Source of the DNA: Mesodorylaimus sp. YZB2_4
Lineage: Eukaryota > Nematoda > Enoplea > Dorylaimida > Dorylaimidae
Length of the DNA stretch: 64,000 nucleotides
NCBI GenBank assembly: GCA_030248295.1
Contig: JASANH010000606.1
Coordinates: forward strand, 1,550,001 to 1,614,000
Direction: 5' to 3'
The translations under genes and the position numbers were made by a program. Shown here piece after piece: positions 1-11,100 of this stretch (positions are counted from its first letter, which is position 1; each line of letters opens with the position of its first letter). A model generated the notes under the pieces. It worked only from the letters and a program-made list of their open reading frames with translations, was not told where the DNA came from and did no database searches.

Positions 1-445
1 TGGAGGTGCGTAGGGAGCGGCCACCCAAACACTGGTCCGTGCAGAGGGCGGCTAGTTGAGGCAGCCAAATGCACTATGTGCCTTCTCCACTGCCTAAGCC
101 AAACACGTCTATTAACTGCGATTTCCCGTTTCAGTCTGGTGGTGTGTACAAATAGAGATGGTCGAAACGAACTCTCTTGGACGTCTACATGTAGACTCGA
201 TGGTCTTAGATTCGTGTAGATGACATGCTTTACAATAGTTATTGTGTGAAATGCTGTAGTTGCCTCTGTGTTCAAATGACGAAGAGTAAAGATTGTGTGA
301 AGCCGGACTCGGGCATTTATGGACTGTTCATCGGACTGGCCGATGGATATGCTTTCTGCAGAGAGGGCGGACGTTAGACGGTGGGGATTTGTTTGTAGAA
401 AGGCTATTCCGGTTAAATCCGTTCTGTACATCCTGATCGTCGAGT
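1..445. other. 5' flank of AGTPBP1, no gene seen
   Basis: No exon with plausible splice sites or recognisable product is visible here. The stretch presumably holds the promoter and 5' UTR of the carboxypeptidase gene that starts at 446. Several short open frames cross it but none resembles a known protein. Confidence 0.5.
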
Positions 446-3400
446 ATGGACGAAAACGAACCAGATGGCGAAGCCGTGCAATCGTGTCGGTCGCTTTGTC
501 GTTTGTGCAAAGATGGCGGCGATGGGCAGACTATTCGAAAATTAGCTTCGACTTTAGTGCAACGATGTTCGGCCAATCCGAAAAGCGAAAGTGTGCTTGC
601 TTTGTGGAAACAATTGGATGATCGGAGCACGAATCTGTTACAGAATGTGTTGTCGGTGGTGGAGGTAAGTTGATGGAGGACGAGGGGGTGCAGGCCTGTA
701 TGCGCATTGGTTTCAGAAATGCGAGGACCCGTCGCTAGCGTTGGCACTCGTGCGATTGTTGGACATGTTCGTTAGACGATCGGCTAAAGGTAATCACGAT
801 TGATGTGGGCAGGTGATCGATGTATTAGGAGATCCAGCGTCCAACTGGGTGAAGGCCTTGATGCTGAGAGGAGACACGGTTGAGAAAGGTCTTTTCAAAG
901 TATGGGCAAGGGGGTAACCCCTCCCCCTCCTCAGGTCCAGCAGGAAGAACGAAAACGAAGCAAGGAAGCAAAGGCGATCAAATTGTATCTGGGGTGGACC
1001 AAGACCTGAGCTGACTGATCAAGCCCTGGCCTCCAAGCCGATTGTCCAGCCAGCCTCAAGTACTGCATGTAAACAGTCATACAACTCACGCACTCTACTC
1101 GACCCAAACCTGACCTGTTTTACACACGATCAGATCAGGCTTAGGCGATCTGATCTGATCTGATCTGATCTCTACCCCCGCCCCCCTGCCCCCAACCCCC
1201 TTAACACAGCCGACCTTGCCCATACTTGGTCTTTTCATCCCGAGTTCAGCGTACGTACGTTTCGGTCAGCGCTAGCATGAACGGCTAAGGCTCTGCCTAT
1301 GTTCGCAAGCTGGATGGTTGTGATTTCAGGAAGAAAGAGACGGATTCGATTAGTTGTGGCATTGAATGGCGTGTCATCAATTCTCAGATGCATTTTGACT
1401 TTTATTCAGCAGCCGTCAGCCGATTTGGAAACTATCGAGCCGCTGGTGTATTTGGTGTTGCTCTTCGGTGGTGTCGGTAATTAGTTGTTCAGTTTTCAAA
1501 GTATTCTGCATGAATTATGCCTTGATTCGTTTTCAGACAAGAAGTTCCAATTGAAAGTTCGTCTAACGGGTGCTTTGAAAGCGGCGGCCGAGTTCTGCAG
1601 AAACCATGTACCAGCGTCGTTGAGCGTATTCGATTTGCTGATTGCCGCTGCCCAGTCGAGTAAGTCTTGTAGGATACCTTTTAGAAATATTAGATGTGAA
1701 AAAGGGTCGAATTTTAGGTCAGAATGCATTGGTTTTGGGCAAAAACAAGGATATGATTCCTTATTTGTTCACTGTGATCAGGGAGAGCATGGGCCGAGAT
1801 ACGGAAGTGTGCCGCAAGTCATCCGAGTTGGCTTATTATTTGGCAAAAGTACGCAAGAATCGAACGAGATTAGCGGCTGGGAAAGGAATCCAATTGATGG
1901 TGGATTTGTTCCAACGCTATTTCCCATTAATCGATCAGAATGAGAGCGCAATGAAAATGTGCCTTATCACTCTGGGTACATTGCGCCTTCTGACAAGAAC
2001 AAGTGAGTTGCGCGTCGAGACGGCGTGTGGTTTTGTCCTGGTGCAAATTAAGTATCCTTTTAGAATCGGGCCAACAAGAGTTGGTCGATTACGGTGGTCG
2101 TACTATATTTCGCGATGCGGCGCAGGCGTGCTTAGAACGGTTCGAGGATGATGGCATGACGCCAGTCTCCAAAGAACTGGACGGTGCCATTTGTGCCGTC
2201 TGTCTCCGATGTTTGCCAGCAAAGCCGTTGCCATTCGAGCTGATTGAGAATCCTTTACATTTCCCGCTGCCAATCGATGCTGAAAGACAACCGGCTGAAG
2301 AACAAAGCGGTGAGTCCAGGCTGGCCTGCCGAAGATATTGAGCGAAGTGTAAAACTTTTTCCACTTTAGGTTCTGAAGAAGAAAACAACGATGCTGCTGA
2401 AGCCAGCGAGGTATGCGGGGTGGTGTGGTGGCGTTATTCTATGTAGTCTATGTTTGGGTTTAGGCTGCTGAGGAAGCTGCATTGAATGGCGAGGACCCGA
2501 CGAAGAGGGTGGATCAACGGAAAGCCCCCGATTTGGAAAGGGAGTACGCCAAGCTGTGCACGGAACTGAATACGTCGGGCGCCTTCCCCAGCTTGACACT
2601 GCAGCCACTACGCACCGTCACCTCGTACGATCAAGCTGGTATGGCCGAATTGATAAAACGGAGCGGAATCACGACGACACCTGGTTCTTCGCCCAAATCG
2701 TCTTCGCTGGCCCAAAGTCCGAATCTGGGCAGTTTCTACCGTTGCTTCAAGCCGCCACCAGGTGCTACGTTGAGACGAAGACGCAGTGTTTCAGTTGACG
2801 AACTGTATGCTCGCAAGGCGCACTCCAAAGTCAATGCGGGCAGGTCGAAAACGAAAGTGGAAGCATCGCCGCCGCATCGTCTTGCCCCGTTGACTGTCAG
2901 TGCGAGAAGGATGTCGTTGGAAGAAGCTCCGAGACGAAGATCTTTGAAGCCGGTCGACTACACTCCCGATGAGTACACCAAGCAGGCGAATGAGACTAAG
3001 AGTGTGGTGCCCTTCTGCAAGATCGCTTATCCCGAGTTTACTGGCGGCTATCCGGACTTGCCGCTGCAGCCGTTGAAGGAAGTCTCGTCGGCACTTTTGT
3101 AAGTGACGGTGGGGAGTGGGAGTGGGCTGGGCGCAGATGTGCTTATTGTTTAGACAACGAGTCTTGCAAGAAATCGATAGCGTCAACTCGGCGACCCCGT
3201 TCCAACCATGCACAGTATTTGACTTGGATGAGATACTGGCTAAGAATCCGGTTCGGGCAACTTTGACCAATGATGATAAGGACAGGCGAGCCGTCTTTTA
3301 GATTGACGAGTCGATACTAGTCTCATGATCTTGGCTTTTAGGATTGGCCAACCTGACCCGTCGTGCAATCACCTGAAATTCGAGTCGCGTTTTGAGAGTG

Positions 3401-5896
3401 GAAACTTGAGGAAAGCCGTGCAGGTGAGCTGACACGTTTGCCAGACTCGTGCGTGGGATTTACTGCCTTGTCTTTTAGGTCGGAGAGTTTGAGTACGAAC
3501 TGTTCCTGAACTCGGACATTAACCAGCTGCAGCACCACTATTTGTGGTTCTATTTCGAAGTGTCCAACATGCGGGCCAATGTGCCGTACACGTTCACTCT
3601 GGCCAATTGTGTCAAAAGCCAATCGCTGTTTCAAACTGGTGAGTGTTGGATGGACCTTTGTGGTGGTGCGTATCTCTGTACAAGAGCCGAGGGGTTATGT
3701 AAGCATTGGCGTAGCGGGTTATGGCGAGAGGGAGAGAACTGTCGATCGTCTCTGGTTGGGAAACGCCAGCCTAAGTTGATGCTGCCCCACCGACTTTGGT
3801 CGGTCAGAGCCGCGGTGGCTCAATTGGTTAACGGATTGGTCCCGCATTGCTAGGGTCAGCAACCCTGACCAGGAGGCCGCAGTACTGTTCCGGCTGAGGA
3901 CGGCAGTTTAGTAAGCCCGTCCTCAGAGTGAGAACGGGTCTTCGGCGGCGATTTAGTAAGCCCGCCGCTGGCCTTGCACACCTGACTGTGGGTGGCTCAC
4001 TGGGTGCGTCCTGTGGCGGACGCCGAACTAGTACAGAATCAGGAACACCAGTCGGGAAGGTCCTTTCCTTCTCGCCCAGTATCGTACTGGGACGCTGGTG
4101 CTGGCACAGGATGCCTTCGTGTTAAGGTGTTCTTACTGGAGGCAGAAAGAGGGAAGATGCCGTGAGAGCCGGCCTCGCTTATCATGTCATGACTGCTGGC
4201 CGGCTATAGGCAAAATGGGTTGGAAGTCCCATGTGGAAACTGGGGCGGCACAGGGCCCAACCCACAAAAATTGAAAACAAACCTGCGGTCGGTCGCATGT
4301 CTCCAACGCCTGCCGGCAGGTTATTTGGCAGGCAGATTTGGCGTGTGCCCACGCCCGTGGTTTATAAAGTTGGTGTGAGGTCGTGGGTCTGTGAAATATA
4401 CGTTACGCACGTTCCAGGTATGCAACCGGTGGTATTTTCCGTGTCTGAAGCTGAAGCTGGGCGACCTGGATGGGCGCGTTGCGGTCGGACGGTGGTCTAC
4501 TACAAGAATCGCTATATTCGTCCTACCAAGAAACCGAACGATGCGAGAAGTTTCTACAGCGCCAGTTTCACGGTGGCGTTTCGTCACGACTACGACGTGT
4601 GTTACTTCGCCTACCATTATCCTTACACGTACACGATGCTCAGAGTAAGTCAGATGTGCCGACTCCAGCGAGGCTGCTGCTAACACCACTCGACTTTGTA
4701 GACCCACTTGTCGAAACTGGAAGCGGCACTGGCTGGTAGACACGGAATCTATGCCCGTCGGGACACACTGTGCCACACGCTGGGTGGCAATCCGGTCGAC
4801 CTACTCACTGTTACGGCTACGGGTAAACCGAACGTGGTAGCCAGGCGTGATTGCGTTGTGTTGACTGCTCGGGTCCATCCGGGAGAGGCCAATTCCAGTT
4901 GGATGATGCACGGTGAGGAAGTGGTCCCATGAGTGGTTCATGTGGCTGCAATTCAAGGTGGTGTCATTTAGGGACAATACAGTTCTTGCTGAGCGATTCG
5001 GCCAAGGCCAAGGAGGCCAGGGAGAAGTACGTGTTTAAGCTCGTTCTCATGTTGAACCCGGATGGTGTGATCAATGGCAATCATCGATGCTCGTTGGCTG
5101 GCCAAGACCTGAATCGGCAGTGGGCCACACCGAGTCCTCTCATTCACCCCACCATTTACCATACCAAAGGGCTGCTGCTCTATTTGCACAGTATCAACAA
5201 GGCCCCGTTCGTAAGTCATGGATTCACGTCCACTGACAGCCCTCTAACCAAGTGTTGCAGGTCTACTGTGATTACCACGGGCACTCGAGGAAGAAGAACG
5301 TGTTCATGTACGGAAACAACCCCCAGTTGTCCTGGTGGCAGCCGGATCACGCCGTGTTGCACAATTTCGACTTCTACGTAAGTGCCCTGCAGTGCGGTCT
5401 GGCACGGATTGCTACTGATGGTGCCATTTTCAGACGTTACCAGAAATCCTGGACGAAATGGCACCCGGATTTTGGCTCAAGTATTCGTCGTTTGCCATGC
5501 AGAAAGAGAAAGAAGCTTCGGCTCGAGTGGCGGTCTGGCGGGAGATGGGCGTAGATAGATCGTACACGATGGAGGCCTCCTATGGAGGGTTCGATCGCGG
5601 GCCGTATCAGGTATGCGAGGTGACACGTGGCGACCGTGTCACATGTGGGGTATGTTCCAGGGCTACCAAATCGGCACCCATCAATGTATCGAAATGGGCG
5701 AGAAGTTCGGCGAGGCTTTGGTCATCCTGAAGGAATTCGTTGCGTGCAAACAGCCGCCCTCCAAGTAAATGCCCCTGCTTTTGAAAATAGGTCACCACTG
5801 GAAAAATGATTTCCTTTTAGGAAGTTCGAAGAAGGCGACGAGGACAGCGTTTCGCTGCCGCCACTGGTCGGGAAGCCAGCTGTGCAGAATAAGTGA
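446..5896 (+). CDS. AGTPBP1: cytosolic carboxypeptidase 1 (Nna1/AGTPBP1), tubulin deglutamylase
   Basis: Nineteen exons: 446-664, 717-789, 829-888, 1330-1476, 1537-1659, 1718-2002, 2064-2309, 2370-2410, 2464-3098, 3154-3285, 3342-3423, 3479-3638, 4418-4644, 4702-4912, 4972-5210, 5261-5377, 5434-5610, 5661-5764, 5821-5896. They join in phase to about 1117 residues, close to animal CCP1. The N-terminal third is helical and ARM-like. A low-complexity linker (exon 9) follows. Then comes the conserved CCP N-domain ([28 protein letters not shown]) and the M14D carboxypeptidase domain. Zinc-binding HPGE lies in exon 14, the third ligand in [10 protein letters not shown] (exon 16), and the catalytic Glu in SYTMEAS (exon 17). 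All catalytic residues are present, so the enzyme should trim glutamates from tubulin tails. Intron 3 carries a TIR element and intron 12 a SINE. The exon 10 donor must be GC (AG|GCGAGC) to keep phase. The ATG at 446 is the first Met of the frame; that start is inferred. Confidence 0.93.
898..1227. mobile_element. MITE-like element with 14-bp TIRs in AGTPBP1 intron 3
   Basis: The element starts AAGTATGGGCAAGG (898-911) and ends with the exact reverse complement (1214-1227). It is flanked by a perfect 10-bp direct repeat, GGTCTTTTCA, at 888-897 and 1228-1237. This is the structure of a non-autonomous cut-and-paste transposon with target-site duplication. A 9-11 bp duplication is typical of Mutator-like elements, but the family is an inference. 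The interior holds C/G-rich runs and a (GATCT)n stretch at about 1147-1172, and no coding sequence. Confidence 0.8.
1147..1172. repeat. (GATCT)n simple repeat
   Basis: About five tandem copies of GATCT lie inside the TIR element of AGTPBP1 intron 3, followed by a C-rich tract. Confidence 0.8.
3809..4269 (+). mobile_element. tRNA-derived SINE, copy 1, in AGTPBP1 intron 12
   Basis: A perfect Pol III A box, TGGCTCAATTGG, lies at 3816-3827. The sequence after it aligns over about 420 bp with a second copy at 9731-10541. Shared blocks include CAGCAACCCTGACC/CGGCAACCCTGACT, GAGGACGGCAGTTTAGTA, ACCAGTCGGGAAGGTCC, CCGTGAGAGC, GCTTATCAT.TCATGACTGCT and GGAAGTCCC. The B-box position (about 3885) has decayed. 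The copy ends at an A-rich CCCACAAAAA. It sits in sense orientation in a 779-bp intron between two conserved exons. Confidence 0.78.
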
Positions 5897-6325
5897 GAAG
5901 ACGGATCGAATTAGTTTTGTACTAATCACGTGACTGGACTTAGATTACTAATACATGTTTTTCACATCGTGGATTAATTGCGGTTACTGAGTAGCCCGTC
6001 TGTGATTGTACTCATTCGTTTGTACCAATGCGTACCTTTTTTCTTAGCGTCTGCTACCGTGGGGTACGGCAATGATTGGTGAACCCATTACTTGGTACGA
6101 GTAAAGGCATAGCGATATAGAGTTATATACTATACTCAACAATGATTATCCACTACGGCAACCAAAAATAAGCTAACTTGCACATCCTATATTCAAGATC
6201 TGGCGATTTCGTTCCATCCTAAAGGACTAGGTAAACGGCAAACGAGTTTAACAACACCAGGTAAAACCTCTGATCCTAGCTAGACCACGAGCCTGACTGT
6301 CCTACATAACTTATCCCTCACCCTC
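5897..6325. other. intergenic, convergent 3' ends of AGTPBP1 and IDH3A
   Basis: A 429-bp AT-rich gap between two tail-to-tail genes. I see no coding exon or repeat. It should carry both 3' UTRs. Confidence 0.6.
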
Positions 6326-7860
6326 TCAAGTATTGCGCACTCTAGCGCAGATTTCGGCCGTGAATTCAGAGCATTTAGCTTTGCCTCCCAAATCGCCAGT
6401 CAACGTCTTTCCTTCTTTGATAGTATCCAGGCACGCACGTTCGATTTTGGTGGCGTAATCGTTCAGTTTCATGTACTGAAGCATCATGACTCCGGAGAGA
6501 AGCAAGGCTGTCGGATTGGCCTTGTCCTGACCAGCGATATCGGGCGCCGTGCCGTGCACTGCCTCGAAGATGGCACCAGATTCGCCGATGTTGCCACTTG
6601 GTGTCAAACCCAAGCCGCCCACCAGGCCAGCGCATAGATCACTGAAACAGGCCAAGTTGTGCCAAGAGAAAGACAGAATTAGCGTGCAATCACCTCAAAA
6701 TATCACCGTACAGGTTGGGCATAACCAAGACGTCATATTGGCTCGGGTCTTGCACCATCTGAAAAAAGTGCATCGTCTACAAAAGATTAGCATAGGACAT
6801 GCGGGACTTACGTTCAAGCAAACCGTGTCAAGGTATGCTTCTTGAAACTTGATATCCGGAAATTTCTCCGCCTGTTCACGACACATTTGCAAGAACAGAC
6901 CGTCCGACATTCGCCTAAAAGAAAGTTCGACTTCCACCAGAGCATCCTCCACAGTGCAAATCAAACTTACATGATGTTCGCCTTATGGACAGCTGTGAGC
7001 TTCTTTCTGCCGTTGGTTCGAGCATACTCGAAAGCAAACACAGCGATTCGCCGGGATGCTTCTTCAGTAATTAGTTTGATGCTTTGCACTACGCCGTCAA
7101 CGATCTACAAACGTACTCCATACTTAATTGGGTACACCTGATCATGGTTAAACAAGGCAACCCAGGACCCTGCGAACAGTGCAAATTTGCAACCATATTA
7201 GCCCTTACCATGTGTTCAATGCCCGAATATTCACCCTCCGTGTTTTCTCGAATAGTCACGACGTCGACTTTATCGTAAAGCGTCTTGTACCCCTCGATGC
7301 TCTTGCACGGCCGAACGTTGGAGTACAAGTTGAATTCCCTGAAAGGAGACAAGTCGCACTCCATGTCGCTGCATAAACAAGTCTAACTTACTTCCTAAGT
7401 GCTAGATTCAATGATCGATGTCCTTTTCCAATCGGAGTGGCTAAGGGACTTTTCAAACCAATTTTATATTTGTGCATCAAATCGATACATTTGTTTGGAA
7501 TATGCATTTTCCCATCCCGCCCTTTCACTGGGGTTACGTCCACCGGGTCCCATTCTACCGGAACCTGCAATAAACCAAATTTCAGTCAATTCATCGAAGG
7601 AAGAAAGTAAACATCAAAAAATACCTTCGCCGCTTCGAAAATCTTTTGAACCGATGCCGCGATTTCTGGTCCAATTCCATCGCCTGGGATCAAAACTACA
7701 CGCTGAAATTTAATACATATCGTTCACAAAATTGATACGAACTAAAGTTTGAATCCTTCCTAATCACAAAACCAAACTCGCTTACCTGAACCGCTGCCGA
7801 ACGAGAGGCAGTGGTCGAAAAGGCACGACCGAAGGAAGCGATTCGTTGAAGTCCCAACAT
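6326..7860 (-). CDS. IDH3A: isocitrate dehydrogenase [NAD] subunit alpha, mitochondrial
   Basis: Eight exons on the minus strand (7786-7860, 7625-7702, 7392-7564, 7209-7338, 6971-7104, 6812-6914, 6694-6758, 6326-6641) give 357 residues, against about 366 in vertebrates. The N-terminus [20 protein letters not shown] is a typical mitochondrial presequence. The mature part opens with [13 protein letters not shown] and shows the [11 protein letters not shown]-type substrate loop (here [14 protein letters not shown]), [13 protein letters not shown] and the nucleotide-binding [20 protein letters not shown]. It is the catalytic subunit of the TCA-cycle NAD-dependent enzyme, acting in the matrix as a heteromer with beta/gamma subunits. 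No damage is seen. Confidence 0.96.
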
Positions 7861-8178
7861 TTTGCCAATTAATCGAATTTTCGTATGCTAAATCTGCCAC
7901 AAATTCGGAAAAAGACGAGCAAGCTAAATGAGCACTAAAATCGGCCATTAGCCAAGCAAAAAGCAAACGGTAAAATTAAGTTTCGTATTAAGAGATCCGC
8001 AAGGAAGTCCTTCAAAAGCAAGAATTTGAGGGAACATGTTAACGTTTACTAGGCACGCTTACGATGACAATAGTCAACAGTACAAAAGCTCAGACAATTA
8101 AAAAAGCAAAACGTCATTACTGTAAAACGATCTAAGAAATTTAAACCAAAAAGTGAAATTTGGTCTCATTTGTACAAG
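7861..8178. other. intergenic, upstream of IDH3A
   Basis: A 318-bp AT-rich interval between the IDH3A start codon and the 3' end of the PWWP gene, both on the minus strand. It should hold the IDH3A promoter. No motif stands out. Confidence 0.5.
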
Positions 8179-11100
8179 CTAATTAGCATCGCTGATCTTC
8201 TCCAGATCCATTTCAAAAAAGTAAAAAGGCGATTTTGACATAATATCCTCTGCTTCGATTTCGGACAATTTCCATACGGACATCAAACCGAATTTAATCG
8301 CCTATCGGGCAGGAATTGATTGTCTCGCATACAAACCAAAAAAGAGAATGCTTACTTCTGGCAGCAGGACCCAATGAGCATAGGTGCTTCCATTCCGATC
8401 GAATAATGATGGCTCGTGCTTTTGCTTCACGGCCAATACGAAATCCGAGGCTTCCTCGATCTAAAATGCTCACAAGCCAAATCAGACATACACGGTCGTA
8501 AGACGTACATGCTCCTCTTCGGACAATGGCCAAGGAATAGTGAATCCGCGATAAGCGAGTCGTCCAGTATTTTCCAATTCGAGGAATGTCTCTCGTCGAA
8601 GGCTGGGTGTTTCATTTCGCATAATCTTCACCAAATGAGCCTATAACCAATGACTTGGCTGGAAATGAACAAGTACAAATTATCGATGTCATACCTCAGC
8701 TGATTCAGATTTCAACGCCTCCAATAACATCTCGCTTCGGGCCCGACCTTCCTCCGAACTGAAAAACGTGCATAAGCAGTTTGTATTGGGTTACACATGC
8801 CAGATCAGTATCAGCTTACATGGGGTCATCGTCCATCGCAGTTGGGACTGCTTTCTTGAGCGGAGTCGAGGATACCACAGCACACGATCGTTCGCTTGAC
8901 CCAGGTGTATTATCCGCCAAGCCCGAGCTCTGCGACTCATCACGACCAATTTCCTTCGCCAGCCTTGCTGGACTGTTCTTAACGTGTTCGAAATCTCCCA
9001 ATTCAACTGAGTCCACAAATGGATTCAAGCGCCTGGTTATTATTGCATCGGCTTGCAAAGTCGCTTTGACAAAGATGGATGCCTCTTTTGACGAGTAATT
9101 CTTGATCTAGAATAGTATTTGTTCAAAACCCTTTTTCTAGAAAATAACTCGACTAGTGTCGACTCGACCCCTAGCAGGTCGGAGGGGGGGCGATGCCCCA
9201 CGCAACGTGCTTTACGGTTGCATCGAAGGAAGGTCAGACGAGCTAGTTTTTAGTTTGGAAAAGCATAAGGGTCCGCGGGAGGCTGCACGCACCACACATA
9301 AAGTAAGCTAACTTCACAAGGAGCTATTACCCACGCTGCCCGCCTAGGCGCGCCGCTGGGGTTCGACTCCCGCCTGGGCACAATACTATGTTTACTGCAT
9401 TCACTTTCTTAATGTGGGTAAAGATATACCTATTTGACCTCGGGAATTTGGGCGGACATGATTTCAGGGGAAGCGTAGGAGGGGGGGCCACAAAAAATGG
9501 TCAGGCGCGGTCGGGGGAGGGGTAGCGGCCAATGGTCGACCGCTGCAAATTTTTAAACTTTTCATGAAAAAAAACAACACTTTTTATCTTCACCAGTAGT
9601 GCGCGTTCAAACCTTCAAAACTTTTTGTCTGCTCTTCTCCTTGGTTGCTCATTCTCGATAATGCAATCTCGGGTTCATCGTGACTCTTATTCCCAACTAA
9701 AAAGGCATCTGATCCGAAAGGGAGAAGTTGGGAGGCGATGGCCAAGCTGGTTAAGGCGTTGATCCGCCTTGCTGGCCGGCAACCCTGACTGGGAGGCCGA
9801 GGTTCTATTCCGACGGAGGACGGCAGTTTAGTAGCTTGTCTCTGGCTTTGGACACCTGGCTCTGGGCGACACCCCTGATACTGTCAAACGGCGTATACGC
9901 CCGCCCAAGGAGTAGAGAATTGGGAACTGTCCTTAAACACCAGTCGGGAAGGTCCCTAAGCTAATCGTAAGCCTAAGCCCCTTCTCACCCAGTATGCCCG
10001 CGTGTGGGGGTGCTCCCAGTGAAGACGGGAACCTGCCGTGAGAGCTGGTCACCTCTAGGGATAGGTCGGGATCACCTTTTTCCGGGATCGGGATCAGGGC
10101 AAGCCCGACCGGGATCGGGATTTTGTGTTTGAGGTCGCACATTGTTTGCACACACGAAGGAGATGAGTCTATTTTCCTCACTAAAGCACACTTTAGTCAT
10201 CCAGGCATTATAAATTAGCTGAAATTGATGAGTACATTCTTAGTTTCGATACGCGTCCAGCAAGGTCAGCCTGGGCTAAGTAAAATCAGTGTTGCTATCA
10301 TTACCGATTTTAACTGATGTTGCTGTTGCCTCTTTATCGCAGATATGATGGATCAGCGTGTACCTACCATGGTTATGCATATCATAATTATTAGCAGAAT
10401 CCCGATGCCTTAATGTCAGGATCAGGATTGGGATCCCAACCTATCCCTCACAGTCGCGCTTATCATCTCATGACTGCTTGCCAGCTAATATGATTGGAAG
10501 TCCCGTGGAGAACTGGGCTTGTGAGGTCCAACCCGCAAAACTTTTTCAAAAATATGGGGAAAAGTTTGTGGAGGCTTTTACAAAATAGAAATCCGCTCCA
10601 TAAATCAAAAAAGATTTGTCTTCGAAGGAGAGGGCACCTTGTCAAGCTCCAGAAAGCAAAAAACTGCGTTTGGAAGGGGGGACAGCTGAAGTGGTCGACC
10701 ATATTTGAGGGGAGCTCGCGAGAAGTGGTTGGCATGCGGTCGGGGGGGGGGGGGGTGCCAAAAAATCGAGATTTTGTGCTGTCGACCTTTATGGATGGCC
10801 CCTAGGTGACAGTTTAAGTCCAATTTCCCCTGCAAGATTTTTGAGTAAACACGATAAAACTCAGGTCTCTGCAAAGTCAAAGCAGACGTACCAAATCGCA
10901 AGAATCTTTTTGATAACGTTCGATCTTTTTTTCATTGACGCATGTGCTACAAGAGAACAGTGTTAGAGGCAAGTTTTTAAAGATTGAGCACGTGCAACTG
11001 CATTGTATCTTGGCAAAAACAGCCTGTTATCTTACTCGGGCTGCGTTCCTTTGGCAATGGGAAAGTCTCTAGGCAGCTGAAACAGCGTGGCACGGCCTTT

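Noticed and set aside
3801-3890. A functional tRNA gene at the SINE head in AGTPBP1
   Set aside because: The A box is good but the B box is decayed, the stems do not close, and the sequence continues as a repeat shared with 9731-10541.
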